From assembly GCA_004123355.1 (NCBI GenBank), contig SCHM01000007.1, positions 620,001 through 684,000 on the forward strand: a stretch of DNA of 64,000 nucleotides. The letters run 5' to 3'. The notes beneath the pieces are model-generated. The model worked only from the letters and a program-made list of their open reading frames with translations, was not told where the DNA came from and did not search any database. The DNA is from Amphirosellinia nigrospora. Lineage: Eukaryota > Ascomycota > Sordariomycetes > Xylariales > Xylariaceae. Position numbers and translations under genes: made by a program. Below are positions 31,973 to 41,785 of the stretch, in pieces (the first letter of the stretch is position 1; every line of letters begins with the position of its first letter).

Positions 31973-32635
31973 TGAAAGAGATGGAAATAATCTAACATGG
32001 GGCTTTAATAAAAGCGTTTACATCTACGTTTTTATTGTGTGTCCTGAATCATGTAACTGAGCCCTATGTTGTGCTACTCCGTGGCGGTGAAGCTATTATG
32101 GGCATGAGACATTTCCAGATGTGGTAGAACTCGAGCCATAGTCGATGAGGATAACTAGCGGCATTCAAAGCTAGACTAGCGTCCATACCCTGTGTATACA
32201 CCTTAACAGCTAGCTTTATAGTAACCGGGTGCCTTTGTCTTACAGTTTTTAGTAAATTTACGAACAATGTTAATAATATCTGTAGTTACTGGTGGCGAAA
32301 CGGAACCGGAAGCTCATTATAACGAAAGCTACTCAAAACACAAACACTACTCAAACAGCAAAGAATAAGTAAAGGGATATAAGAAGGGAAATGCATTGAT
32401 CAATTCGTGGCGTAACTGACATGGTAGTACATACGTACATGCCTACATGAGCTGCGAAAAAAAGTAAACAACGCAACGCAATATGCATGTCTCGATTGAC
32501 CAATTGACAACCCTCGGAGGCAGTTTTCCCTTCAGGCTGAGATGACTACTCTCCCTTATCCGCAGCCTACGGATAACTCGTTACTCGGCCCCCGGCTCTG
32601 TTTACGGGCCTTGCCGGTCTTCATATCTAACTCAA
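31973..32635. other. No identifiable gene
   Basis: No supported frame or repeat between the two LTRs. Confidence 0.4.
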
Positions 32636-32859
32636 TGTCACCCGGAACACCCACAGGACCTCGCCACAGGAGCCACACAGACTCCCGGAGACTTCTGGAG
32701 ACTCCTGGAAGGTCCTGAGAATTCGTCTATAAATTGAGGGCTTGGGCGAGGTTACATTGAAGTCAGAATTAGGAAACCAGAGCCCCTAGAGACCCCAAAA
32801 AGATTTTTAGCTGAATTGAACTCCAAATTCTAAGCACCTAAGCACAAGCCCTTGTCACA
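32636..32859 (-). repeat. Solo LTR, group D, copy D2 (inverted, internally deleted)
   Basis: Starts TGTCACCCGGAACACC, shares GCCACAGGAGCCACACAG and GAATTCGTCTATAAATTGAG with D1, and ends AGCCCTTGTCACA. About 90 bp shorter than D1. No flanking duplication seen. Confidence 0.7.
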
Positions 32860-32934
32860 CCTGCTTTTTTTCTGGTCCACATACGCACCTCGCCATGTCT
32901 CCAGAAAAAAAAACACTTGGATTCTTCTGAATAA

Positions 32935-34070
32935 ATGTCTAGTAGTGACAATGTTCCTACCGTTGACGGCATCGTTGTGGAAAGGCAGGCGTCACAACTA
33001 CGCCTTGAACATCCGGACGAGAATGATGAGCCTCAACCCAAGAATGACTCGACTATGCACAGTTTGCCTGTCGTACTTTTCACAGTAAGAATGATGTCTA
33101 TTGTGTTTCTAATGTCTCTAGATCACTATATCTTAAGTCAGTTTAGACTTCCCTTTAAACGTAGACAGCCACCTCACTAAATTAATCATACCAGCGACCG
33201 CCATTCATCGCATCACAACCGACTTCAACTCTCTTCAAGACGCATGATAGTATAGTAGCAGCTACTACCTCACTAACATAGCCTTACAGCCTCCCTTTGG
33301 CTAGTTCTACAGACTCTTTTCAGTTCGATACATTTTTCTAGCGTGCGTCGTCGTATTTGAGGCAGGCTCGGTCTCTGCGCATTAGCGCCGTTTTCCCTGG
33401 TCCTCATCATTGGCCGAGTGATTAAGGGAGTTGGCGGCGGTGGTCTCTATATGGGCCGTGTGGTGCTTATTGGCTATGCCGTGCCGTACGAAAGTCGCGC
33501 AATGTATATCTCCATGGTTACCAGCCTTGATAGGGTATCATCCTTTGCGAGCCCTTTGCTTGGAAGGGTTTTCACTGACTCGAGATTAACTTGGAGGTGC
33601 TGTTTTTGGATCAACCTGCCCTTCGGATTCATCGCGTTCTTGATCTTGTGGTAGTATCTTCAAGATCCACCTCAGGAGATGGGCATAGCAAGGATACATC
33701 CATCCTACAGAGGCTGGCTTGTGTCGACTGGTCCAGTCTTATCTTCTTACTTGCTGGGTCTACAATGTTCATACTAGCACTGCAGTGTGCGACGATTATC
33801 TATTCATGGTCTGAGCCTCACGTTTACGGCCTCATCACTTGCGGCGGCATTTCTCTCGCCATATACTTTCAGCATCGACAAGGAGAAAGGTTAGCAACAT
33901 AACCTTACGCCTCAATCACCATTCTAACCCGCTATTTATATAGAGCCGCAATTCTTTATCGAGTCTTACGCCAGAGAACTGTAATTTTCAGCTCTGCGTT
34001 CATGCCTCTTATCAATGCTGCCATAAATGTCTTGGTATACTATCTCCCATTTGAGCTCCAGGTAACTCTC
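32935..34070 (+). pseudogene. MFS transporter (DHA2, 14-helix drug/metabolite type), truncated
   Basis: Plus-strand segments in several frames follow a DHA2 permease from its acidic N-terminus (PTVDGIVVERQASQLRLEHP) through helix 1 (MMSIVFLMSLDHYIL), [74 protein letters not shown] and TMFILALQCATIIYSWSE to INAAINVLVYYLPFE. There LTR C1 replaces the rest. DHA2 permeases export toxic compounds and secondary metabolites across the plasma membrane. Stops and frameshifts are present throughout. It stands next to carnitine-acyltransferase and PKS relics on the same strand, so it was probably the exporter of that locus. Confidence 0.8.
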
Positions 34071-34503
34071 TGTCACAAGGGCTCTGATTGAGGGCTTGGG
34101 AATAGCTTCATTCCTTCAGATCTAATAATTGGCTATGGCGTCAAAGGACCTCTTGTCAGGTGATTGGGCTCCAGAGTGAATAGAGAGACCTGCTCGCAAC
34201 CAGGGACGTAGTTAGGGCTTAATAGAGTGATCAATTAATTCCTGAACCTCCCAAAATAAGGGGGTTACAGTCATATATATATACGGAGGTCTACTAGATC
34301 TACCCCGTGGGGTCACTGTGACCAATTATCCTGACACCTCTTGCTCTCTAGATTCCTTACCAGAGGACTCGGGACCCGACTAGCCTATATATACACAGAT
34401 TTCGGACTACCCCAACGGACCTCCGTTGGGCCTGTGTAGCCAATATTACTCAAAATGGTACAAATTGCCGAGGGCTGAAGCCGTAGGCGAGATCCGTGTG
34501 GCA
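34071..34503 (+). repeat. Solo LTR, group C, copy C1, split by LTR A2
   Basis: Starts TGTCACAAGGGCTCTGATTG and ends GATCCGTGTGGCA; about 245 bp without the insert. It matches C2 (4586-4751) and, inverted, C3 (about 57938-58172). It sits at the point where the MFS relic ends and just before the acyltransferase relic begins. No flanking duplication is seen, so its insertion was followed by deletion or rearrangement. Confidence 0.8.
34154..34336 (+). repeat. Solo LTR, group A, copy A2, nested in C1
   Basis: 183 bp from TGTCAGGTGATTGGG to AATTATCCTGACA, flanked by CCTCT (34149-34153 and 34337-34341). C2 at 4.6 kb has the same site once, uninterrupted. By eye about 95% identical to A3. Confidence 0.9.
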
Positions 34504-35910
34504 CAAAGTGAGACGCAAAATTAGATCTTTTATACAACCCGTCGACCTAAAAACAGCGTCGACCAATTCCCATCCGAATCGTACTGTCGTAGTCTTGCGC
34601 CGTGGTCATGTTTTCCAGTTAGACTTTGGTAAGCCAGGCGTACTACTAAGTTTATCGGCGATGGTAAGTTCATATACTGCGATTATCGAGGCATCTGATA
34701 TTAACCAAGCACGAGTGTATATTGATCGCTACAGAACGTGCTTCGTAGGCATTAGTAAATGTTGAGCGTAGTACCTTATATTATGCCAATGTACTTCATT
34801 TCTTCCCCCTGGTCGCTGTATTCGGGCATTGACTAACAATCGTGGTACCTCAGTTGCGCCATAATCTTGAACTTGATAGTGGAAACGCGGCTATACTATT
34901 AATAATCAATAAATCAGCGTTTATAGTGTGCCTAGATAACGAACTGCTTAGTACATCCGGAAAAAGATTAACCTAGTTCTTTATTAATGAATCCATTTTC
35001 CAATCGTTGGTTGGATAAGCCTGTATAGTTTGCTATTATAGCTAATGATGTCTCAGGTGGTATACACGCGCATTCCAAGATTGATGGTTTAAACGTGCGG
35101 CCTCTCCATCGGCATCTTATCCGAGTACTTCTGGCTTCGGGTGAGGATGGTTCATGCAAACGTGCACCGTCTGAAGCCTATTTAATGTCTTACCCTGTTA
35201 GAAAATTTACTTGGAATCCGGGGTCAGAATTACATCAGCATCTCACGCGCCTTGAAGCTAGTTTCAAATTGCAGTTGTTTCTATATGTTACGCTTGGCCA
35301 CGAACATGTGAAGGTTTCCAGTTTCGGTTGCTCTTTTCTACGTGGTCGCGGCGTCAGTCCCAATGCGACTGTAGAGCTCATCGTGATTCTTGCACTTTTC
35401 TTAGTGGACGGCTACGTGCGAGCAACTTAGGAGATTGTATCGCTAGCCGAGATCGGTGGGTGCATTGACTAGATCTAGATTGTGTCACCGGCGCTGCGCG
35501 AATTCGTCGAAGCAGCCGCAGCGAGACTGCGTGGTGACGCCACCGGACCGAATGAAAACAGTGAATCGACCCAGGGCCACATTCGTTCACTATGTCGCGA
35601 AGCCGCAAGATTGCACTCTAAAGCGGTGGCACTAGCCGCCCAAAGCCATGGGTATGTGAACCACTTATACGCACTTCTCGGAATCTTATCAATAGCCGCC
35701 AGCGGGGTTGAAGAAATTCCCGCCATCTTCCAAACGAGCGCCTGGAATGCTACTCGCCGCGGCGTTACAGGGCAGTATGTCAAGATCGGATTTGAACCAT
35801 CCGAAGATGAAAATGACTCAGATGGAGATGAGAGTCGGCTCTATAGAGATGGAAAGAGGCCGGTTTCTGATGGCCGGCGACAAAGGCATCCATATCCATT
35901 GCGATGTTAG
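34504..35910 (+). pseudogene. Carnitine-acyltransferase-like protein or PKS-terminal cAT domain, decayed
   Basis: Plus-strand segments follow the choline/carnitine acyltransferase fold in order: TVVVLRRGHVFQLDF; NAAILLIINKSAFIVCLDNE; SNRWLDKPV; a SGGIHAHSKIDGLNVRPLHR block that keeps the catalytic His (codon 35071-35073); FKLQLFLYVTLGHEHVK; GVSPNATVELIVILALFLV; and a 142-codon open C-terminal part (35482-35910) with VSPALREFVEAAAARLRGDA and EEIPAIFQTSAWNATRRG. The family moves acyl groups between carnitine or polyols and carrier thiols; some fungal HR-PKSs have it as a C-terminal release domain. At least four stops (TAG at 35026, 35428 and after) and a lost N-terminus make it dead. The neighbouring PKS favours the secondary-metabolism version. 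Confidence 0.75.
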
Positions 35911-36389
35911 AGAGAATATAACTTATATGTATGTTATGGTCGGTCGGTATATGCATCAACGGTATATGCATCAACGGTATCAAAGGCCATAGAAAAAGGT
36001 TGCGGCATTCATGCTACAGTTACTAGAACAGTAAAGCCGAAAGCAGACAACTTGGCGGATAACGCTCTATGTATTGTACTCCTAATTTATTTTTGGAGCT
36101 CAAGGAATAGGATCAAATGTTAGATATTCTAACTGCTGCCGTGACCATGGAGTCAATATTGTCCAGGTGACACAGTGTTACCAGGTGATAATACACGTCT
36201 TCAGCTAGGTACTTAGAGGCAGTGCGCGCTTTAGTCAAGATGCTGGTGGCGCCCGCAGCTGAAAATTGCGACTGAGAAGGGACGCAACTTATAGCCAGCT
36301 AAAGTGCTCCAAAAGAGCTGCATTTCGCATCTTGACTACTTGACTTGGGGCCACTGGTTACGAAACATCATCGTCGCCCGCGATGACGA
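35911..36389. other. No gene; small tandem repeat at about 35945-35985
   Basis: A word close to GGTATATGCATCAAC is repeated two and a half times. Nothing else is supported before the ketosynthase relic. Confidence 0.4.
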
Positions 36390-37650
36390 GGATGACATGG
36401 CAGTTGTTGGAATTTCCTTCAAGCTCGCCTAAGAGGTTGCCGATCCTTGACCTTCTGGAAAGTCTTGTCTGAACGGAAGAACTTGATGAGTCAATGGCCC
36501 GAAGATCGAGTGAACCTCGAGTCATTTTACGCCTCTAACACCGACGAAGCTAATAAGATAGGTATCGATATATCTATCATGAGGACACAAGCTTAATCAA
36601 AAACAGCTTTATTCGACTGATCTCACTTTTTGTCACAGGATCTAGGTGTTTTTGATGCACCGTTCTTTTCTATCACCACTAGGGAAGCTGCTGCGATGGA
36701 CGCTTAGCAACGCTGGGCGCTTGAAACAGCCTATCACGCTTTTGAAAATGGCATCTGTCAAATTTCACAATAAGATAATCGATGGTTAATCGTACAAGCT
36801 GATGTGTCCAATGAATCCCAAGGGGCTCATGATGTGCGGTGTACGCCGCATCAATGTCGGATGGGCATTAGCACCAGCCCGTCTACACTGCCGAATAGAA
36901 TTAGTTAGCATTTCAATTTGACGGAGCCGAGCGTCCACGTCGACATGGCGTGTTCAGGAGGCATGGTGGCCGTCGACTTGGCGGTACACGAGTTGCGCCC
37001 AAGGATGCAGGCATGGAAGGTTCAGGTCATAAAACTATCCCGACTGGTGGCTCAACGTCATTAATCGGGTCGTGAAGGCACTTGTCTGTTCACCAAATCT
37101 AATTCTTGCTCCAGAGGGCTCTGTTCTTGTCTCAAATCTGGGATTTCTCTCTCCGAACAGCGTGGCCACAGCTTTGATCGACGCGCTAATGGCTACTCTC
37201 GCGGAGAAGGTGTCATTGCAATGGTTCTCAAACTAGTCCTTGATGCTGTGAAAGATAACGACAATAGTAGGGCTGTTATCTAGTCTTTTGGGACTGGGAA
37301 AACAGTCACACTTATGTACTCAGCCAAACCCCTAGGCACAAGAGACGCTGATTCGTCCTGTATACGCGAAACCAGGACTGGACTTCGCTTCCACACACTA
37401 TGTCGAAGCACATGGTAGGTAGGCGATGCTGTGCCTAGCGTGACATTTTTGCCTGACCAACAATGAAGGGGCGGGCACGCCAGTCGGAGATCTGATTGAA
37501 CTTCAAGCACTCGGGAGTGTATTTGCGACGCACATTCCACAACGAGACAGAGGCCCAGGAAGCAGACGACGGTACAGTACATGGGCCGAAGATTCAAGCT
37601 CAGGTCTAGAGACACCCTTGGACTCCGAAAACGCCACCCAGGACATCTGA
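36390..37650 (+). pseudogene. Polyketide synthase ketosynthase (KS) domain, decayed
   Basis: In order on the plus strand: AVVGISFKLA, TFWKVLSERKNLMSQWPEDR, VFDAPFFSITTREAAAMDA(stop)QRWALET, PSVHVDMACSGGMVAVDLAV with the active-site Cys at 36951-36953 (canonical DTACSSS is changed), LILAPEGSVLVSNLGFLSPN, DRRANGYSRGEGVIAMVLKL, GLDFASTHYVEAHG and PVGDLIELQALGSVFATHIP. This is the order of an HR-PKS KS, which extends the polyketide chain. It shifts frame at least four times and has several stops (for example TAG at 36705). The second catalytic His of the NIGH block and everything after it (AT domain) is missing. Confidence 0.85.
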
Positions 37651-38122
37651 GGTTCATTCAAAGTTCATGAAAATAACGAGGTATTTTTTACCTAAACCGT
37701 CAAAATATTTTTCTCGACAACTTGAGCGGGGTGCACACATTAATGCATTTCGCCCCCGGTGAGGATAGTGGTTTGGAGGTGGAGAAATTGCACTTTCGAC
37801 GCTTCGAGATGTGATCTGCTCTTGGACCTACGCCAAAGTAGGGCTGCGGCGAAAGTTGGATCATGGGTCAACTTTCAAGTGTTCTTCGAACATGTCCCGA
37901 TCAACTACCGTAGCAATTCAACTCGATCAACCAATTGAGTCGAATTAATGACGAGGTCAGCTCAATAACTTAATCTACTGAGGCCTCGACCAAATTCACG
38001 TTCACTCGGTTATCATACTTCCTAATTGAACTGGTTGAATTAATCAGCATATTCATCATCTGTCTTGTCTTTCTGCTGAGCGAATTAGCTACATGGTCAG
38101 GAGGACACCCCTTTTCTTTCCT
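37651..38122. other. No identifiable gene
   Basis: A/T-rich. Repeated CAATT/AATTG words near 37915-38040 but no defined element. No AT-domain motif follows the KS relic. Confidence 0.4.
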
Positions 38123-38344
38123 CTAGGATGCTTCTTGTGTACTGCCAATCAGCTCTTTCATCGATATCATGTAGTCATCTACCTTTTCCTGCCCACATAC
38201 AACCCTTGCATATGGCACTGCGCATGCCATGAGCACGGCTGTCAGCACGCCAGGCGGCAATGAAAGATACAAGGACCTCGGCAATCCTTGTCCTACGGGC
38301 GGCCGATAGCTTTTGATCAGTACCTCTTGTGTCCTTGCTGCACG

Positions 38345-39025
38345 CTTTAGTCCCTCATTGCATGCGACCCGAGTCTCCAGCATCGAGACGGACCGTAGAG
38401 GCCCTGCGGCCCTGCTCCTGGTTGATCTTGCGATATTCGAGCCACGAAGCAGCGAGGGCCTTCTGTTAGGCCTCCGGTAGCGAGTCGAACTTGGGCAAGG
38501 CGGCGGGGCTGGACAGGGTCATGGCTTTGTCGGCGCATCGCTCGATATCGCCCAAGGAAGTGTCGGGGAAGCCGACTTCTGTCATATGACGGTCGGAGAC
38601 GTTCAAGGGCTGGTCGCGTTCCGGAGGGCAGCGAAGGCGTCACGTACATCGCATGCTTAGGCCCTACAATTAGACAGATACGTGATTATTATAGGGGTGA
38701 CAGAGTTAAGGACCAGCAAGTCGAACGTACCAGGCGGTCTCGTCGAAGATACTCTCTTGGAGCTCCTTCGGACTGGTCGCTGCCGCAACGTGCACGGGTG
38801 GCGACGATGCTAACTTGGGAACTTTGGTTCTTCTTGTCGTCCGTGACGCCGCATCTGAGATGAGATTCAGATCCGAAACATATCGTAGTTTTTGGGTATA
38901 TAGGGAGGTGAGGTGAGGGGTAAGGCAAAAGCCGAAAAGATGTGAAGGCATGAGATGTAGTTTGGGGTGGGTTGTTGGGTTGGAAGCAAGACTTGGCCAC
39001 GCGACGCGGGGTAGGCGCCGCAAAT
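38345..39025 (-). pseudogene. Unidentified gene relic with a recognisable intron
   Basis: Upstream exon (minus, about 38860-38732) ends in TSPKELQESIFDETAW. A candidate intron with donor GTACGT at about 38731 and acceptor AATTGTAG at about 38665 follows. The next exon reads ACDVRDAFAALRNATSP, then in a shifted frame DRHMTEVGFPDTSLGDIERC and KALAASWLEYRKINQEQG. The first codons after the acceptor contain TAA, and another TAA splits the second block. No family recognised. The minus frame 38123-38383 is a different reading of the 3' part. Confidence 0.4.
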
Positions 39026-39050
39026 CTGGATGACACCCACACCTACCTGG

Positions 39051-39115
39051 ATTATACCAAGTGATTTTAATTATTATTTGGGCCTATGAGTACCTACCTA
39101 ACTCTCCACCCCTAC
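39051..39115 (+). repeat. Repeat H fragment
   Basis: TATACCAAGTGATTTTAATT and ATTATTTGGGCCTATGAGTA match the copies at 17.1 and 23.4 kb, with an internal deletion. It lies directly left of the next gene relic. Confidence 0.5.
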
Positions 39116-39130
39116 ACGTCCGCATTAGCA

Positions 39131-39771
39131 TAATGCCGGCTCCTGATTCCCCAATCGGTGCAGTGCAGGTTCGCGCATTCCACATCATCCTTTCCTCCGA
39201 GGACCCTTACTTCGCCGTCGCCATCCCCGGGCGCCATGGTGCTCCCGTGATTGTCACGGCTTCTTGCCCATTCTCTTAGGAGGAAATGGTCAAAGGCCTG
39301 TACTTCCTTATGCACTGGTGAGCGAATCTATCTCGAATTATATCCCCACGCTGACGAAACAATGGTCAGGCGGCAGTTGTTCGGTTCCCAAGAATACGAG
39401 CCCGCATTCCCGCAAGGTCGATACCTTGCAGAATCCATTTTGAGTCGTTCGGCCGATCTACCACGTTCGATCAAGCCTTTGCACTCCAGGATGGTTCCTG
39501 GTCTTTTGCCGAACCCCAAATGTCTAACCTGGTCGTTGAACTCCAGCAGTACGGGATGGACATCGAGTTATGGACCCACGTCATCGCTTGTCTCTACATG
39601 TACAAGGACATGATCGAGAAGCATGCAACAGCGTCTCAGGTACCTCACGACTGTTCGCTCCTCCGACATGACCCCTTCCACGTGGCTCACGAATTTTTCG
39701 CGGTGGTCGATAAGTTTGTGGACTTTATGGATATGGTGCAGGAAAATGTGAACGAGGAAATTTTACAATAG
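39131..39771 (+). pseudogene. Unidentified protein relic
   Basis: Frames in order: IGAVQVRAFHIILSSEDPYF (39154 on), YPHADETMVRRQLFGSQEYE (39345 on) and, in a third frame open to 39771, DQAFALQDGSWSFAEPQM, VELQQYGMDIELWTHVIACL and FVDFMDMVQENVNEEILQ. An in-frame TAG (39278) and two frame changes interrupt it. The last 83 codons from Met 39520 remain open. Family unknown. Confidence 0.4.
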
Positions 39772-40925
39772 GATGCAGTGACATGGCCGATAGGAGAAAG
39801 AATTCGAGCAGGTCAAAACTGTAGACGGAGGCGACACGAAACAACGCGGTCAAGTTCATAGTAACAAACAAAGATCAAAGGGCGAACAGCTTCCCTTAGA
39901 TCAAAACAATCTCGTTCGCCTCTCATTTAGAGACTGATTCCGCCATGCCATGATACGGATATACAGACTTGCGCAAGATACGACTATCATTTTGAACTTT
40001 TATCCAGCTTGCGCGGTAGTGGACCAAACCATTTATCCTGTCGATATTGGAATTTCGTAATCACTGTCGCAACTGGACAGAAGATGTATTAGTTAGGCCT
40101 AAGATCCACAACTAAGCAATCATAACGCAGCAAAGAAAGAAATACCATTATAAGCAAAAGTATACATCTAGCTATCCGATTCATACTATTGAGACACCCT
40201 GCACATTTAGTTCTCCCTCACTTAGAAATTGCGAATGGTGGCGAATGCTTCGCACAGGGATGGGGTCGGATGGCGTTGGTCTTGGCTTCAACGTCAACAA
40301 GCACATGCAGCATAAAAGGATGATCTTATAAGAATATAATTCTGTGTCTTCGTCGTTGCGCTACGCGTGGTGGAGGTCTTTTTTAGTCTAGATTGTGCGG
40401 TAAACTCTAATAAAACGATGCTATATGTCGAATCATATTCTTGTTGATACTTTCTGGGATTATTACACAAGTGGCGCTCAAGAAGTTGATAGCAAGGATT
40501 TCCTAGGTAGTACTAGACGAATGGGATGATAGATACAAGAGTAGGCTACGTCATTGAAGTAAAGGGCGCAAAAAACACTGGCCACGACCATCTACATCTT
40601 TTATTGAGCTTTTGCAAATCGCTTCCGACTGAGAAAAAGCTCGGAAGAATATTTGTCTTAAAAACGCAAATAGCGATTCAATTTCTGGACGATTGCATGC
40701 GAAAGAGAAAACTATATCCGCTGTTTGCATAGCTACTATAATTTACGAGTTACCGTGCAGACTGAAGCAAGCAAGCAATTGCGTTTGCCGTCATGTGAAG
40801 TGAAGCCATATTGCCATCACTAGGTTCGAATCGAAATGTCGCGCCTTACTTATACTTTCGATTCATAAACACACTAACAAAAGCATTTTTTTTATCTGTA
40901 AATTAACACAATTAGCATTCAATCA
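39772..40925. other. Nothing certain; short ORF 40526-40732 (plus)
   Basis: The 68-codon ORF (MIDTRVGYVIEVKGAKNTGH...) looks like ordinary protein but has no known motif. The rest is A/T-rich with no repeat recognised. Confidence 0.3.
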
Positions 40926-41785
40926 CTCAAAGTCATGGGGGGAGGAGTTTGCTAAAAATAACGATTCCTGTGTTCCTAGAACTCTCACAGCCCTCGAAAA
41001 CAGCGTTTTTCGTATCAATAGCCTCAAATCAGCGTTTTCTGTGTCCTCGAAGCCTCGGAATGGCAACGAAGCCTCGTTTAACACCCACAAGCGAATATAG
41101 TAACTATGATTATGGGGGTGGCCAGTCGAATGCAGAGATTGCTGGCTGGTTTGGCGGTAGCGCAAGGACAGTACAGCGCCACCGGAGGCAATACGACCTT
41201 CACGGCCACGCCGAGTGGTTTTCGAAGTCACAGAGCCGATTCAACGCCCTGAGGCTACTCTCGTGGGCCATGGAGATGTTGATCGAGAAGCTAGATATCT
41301 ACCCTGATCTATAATTATCGCTATGAAATGCAGTGGTTTTAGGCCTGTCAGTGTGACATATACGTATGTATATAAACCATCTCTGATCAGTTAAAGAAAG
41401 TAGATTGGCGATGGAAAAAGCTGAAGACCAAAGCGGCACACCGAGACCCCACGAAACGGCTGTTTTATACCTATCAGATCGGAGGCTTCACTGCGGATAT
41501 GTTCTTATTTGTTGACGAATCTGGCGTTGATAAAAGAGATATAAATCGACGATATGGGGCACCTAAAGGCCATACGCCCTTTACTTCGAAGCTGTTGAAA
41601 GGAGGCAACCGATTCAATATATTGCCAGCAATCACCGTGAATGGTATATTAAACGAGCCGACGCTTATATACCAAGGCCCAACCAACGCAGAAGACTTCG
41701 AAATCTGGCCTCGAGAGATGGTGTTACCTCTGATGAATCTCGATCGGCGGAGGGCTTTCTATCGGTTAAAGCAGCGAGTCGGGTA
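40926..41785 (+). pseudogene. Tc1/mariner-type transposase relic, truncated
   Basis: The plus ORF from ATG 41060 holds an N-terminal helix-turn-helix (YGGGQSNAEIAGWFGGSART, VQRHRRQYDLHGHAEW) and stops at 41314. After a gap, 41499-41786 gives the start of the DDE catalytic core, MFLFVDESGVDKRDINRRYG (first Asp present) followed by GGNRFNILPAITVNGILNEP. The other two catalytic acidic residues and the right end are missing. Family transposases cut and paste the element at TA sites. No terminal inverted repeats could be paired. Confidence 0.75.

Noticed and set aside
37280-37657. 125-codon minus-strand ORF
   Set aside because: Shadow of the plus-strand KS relic, which has ordered KS motifs.
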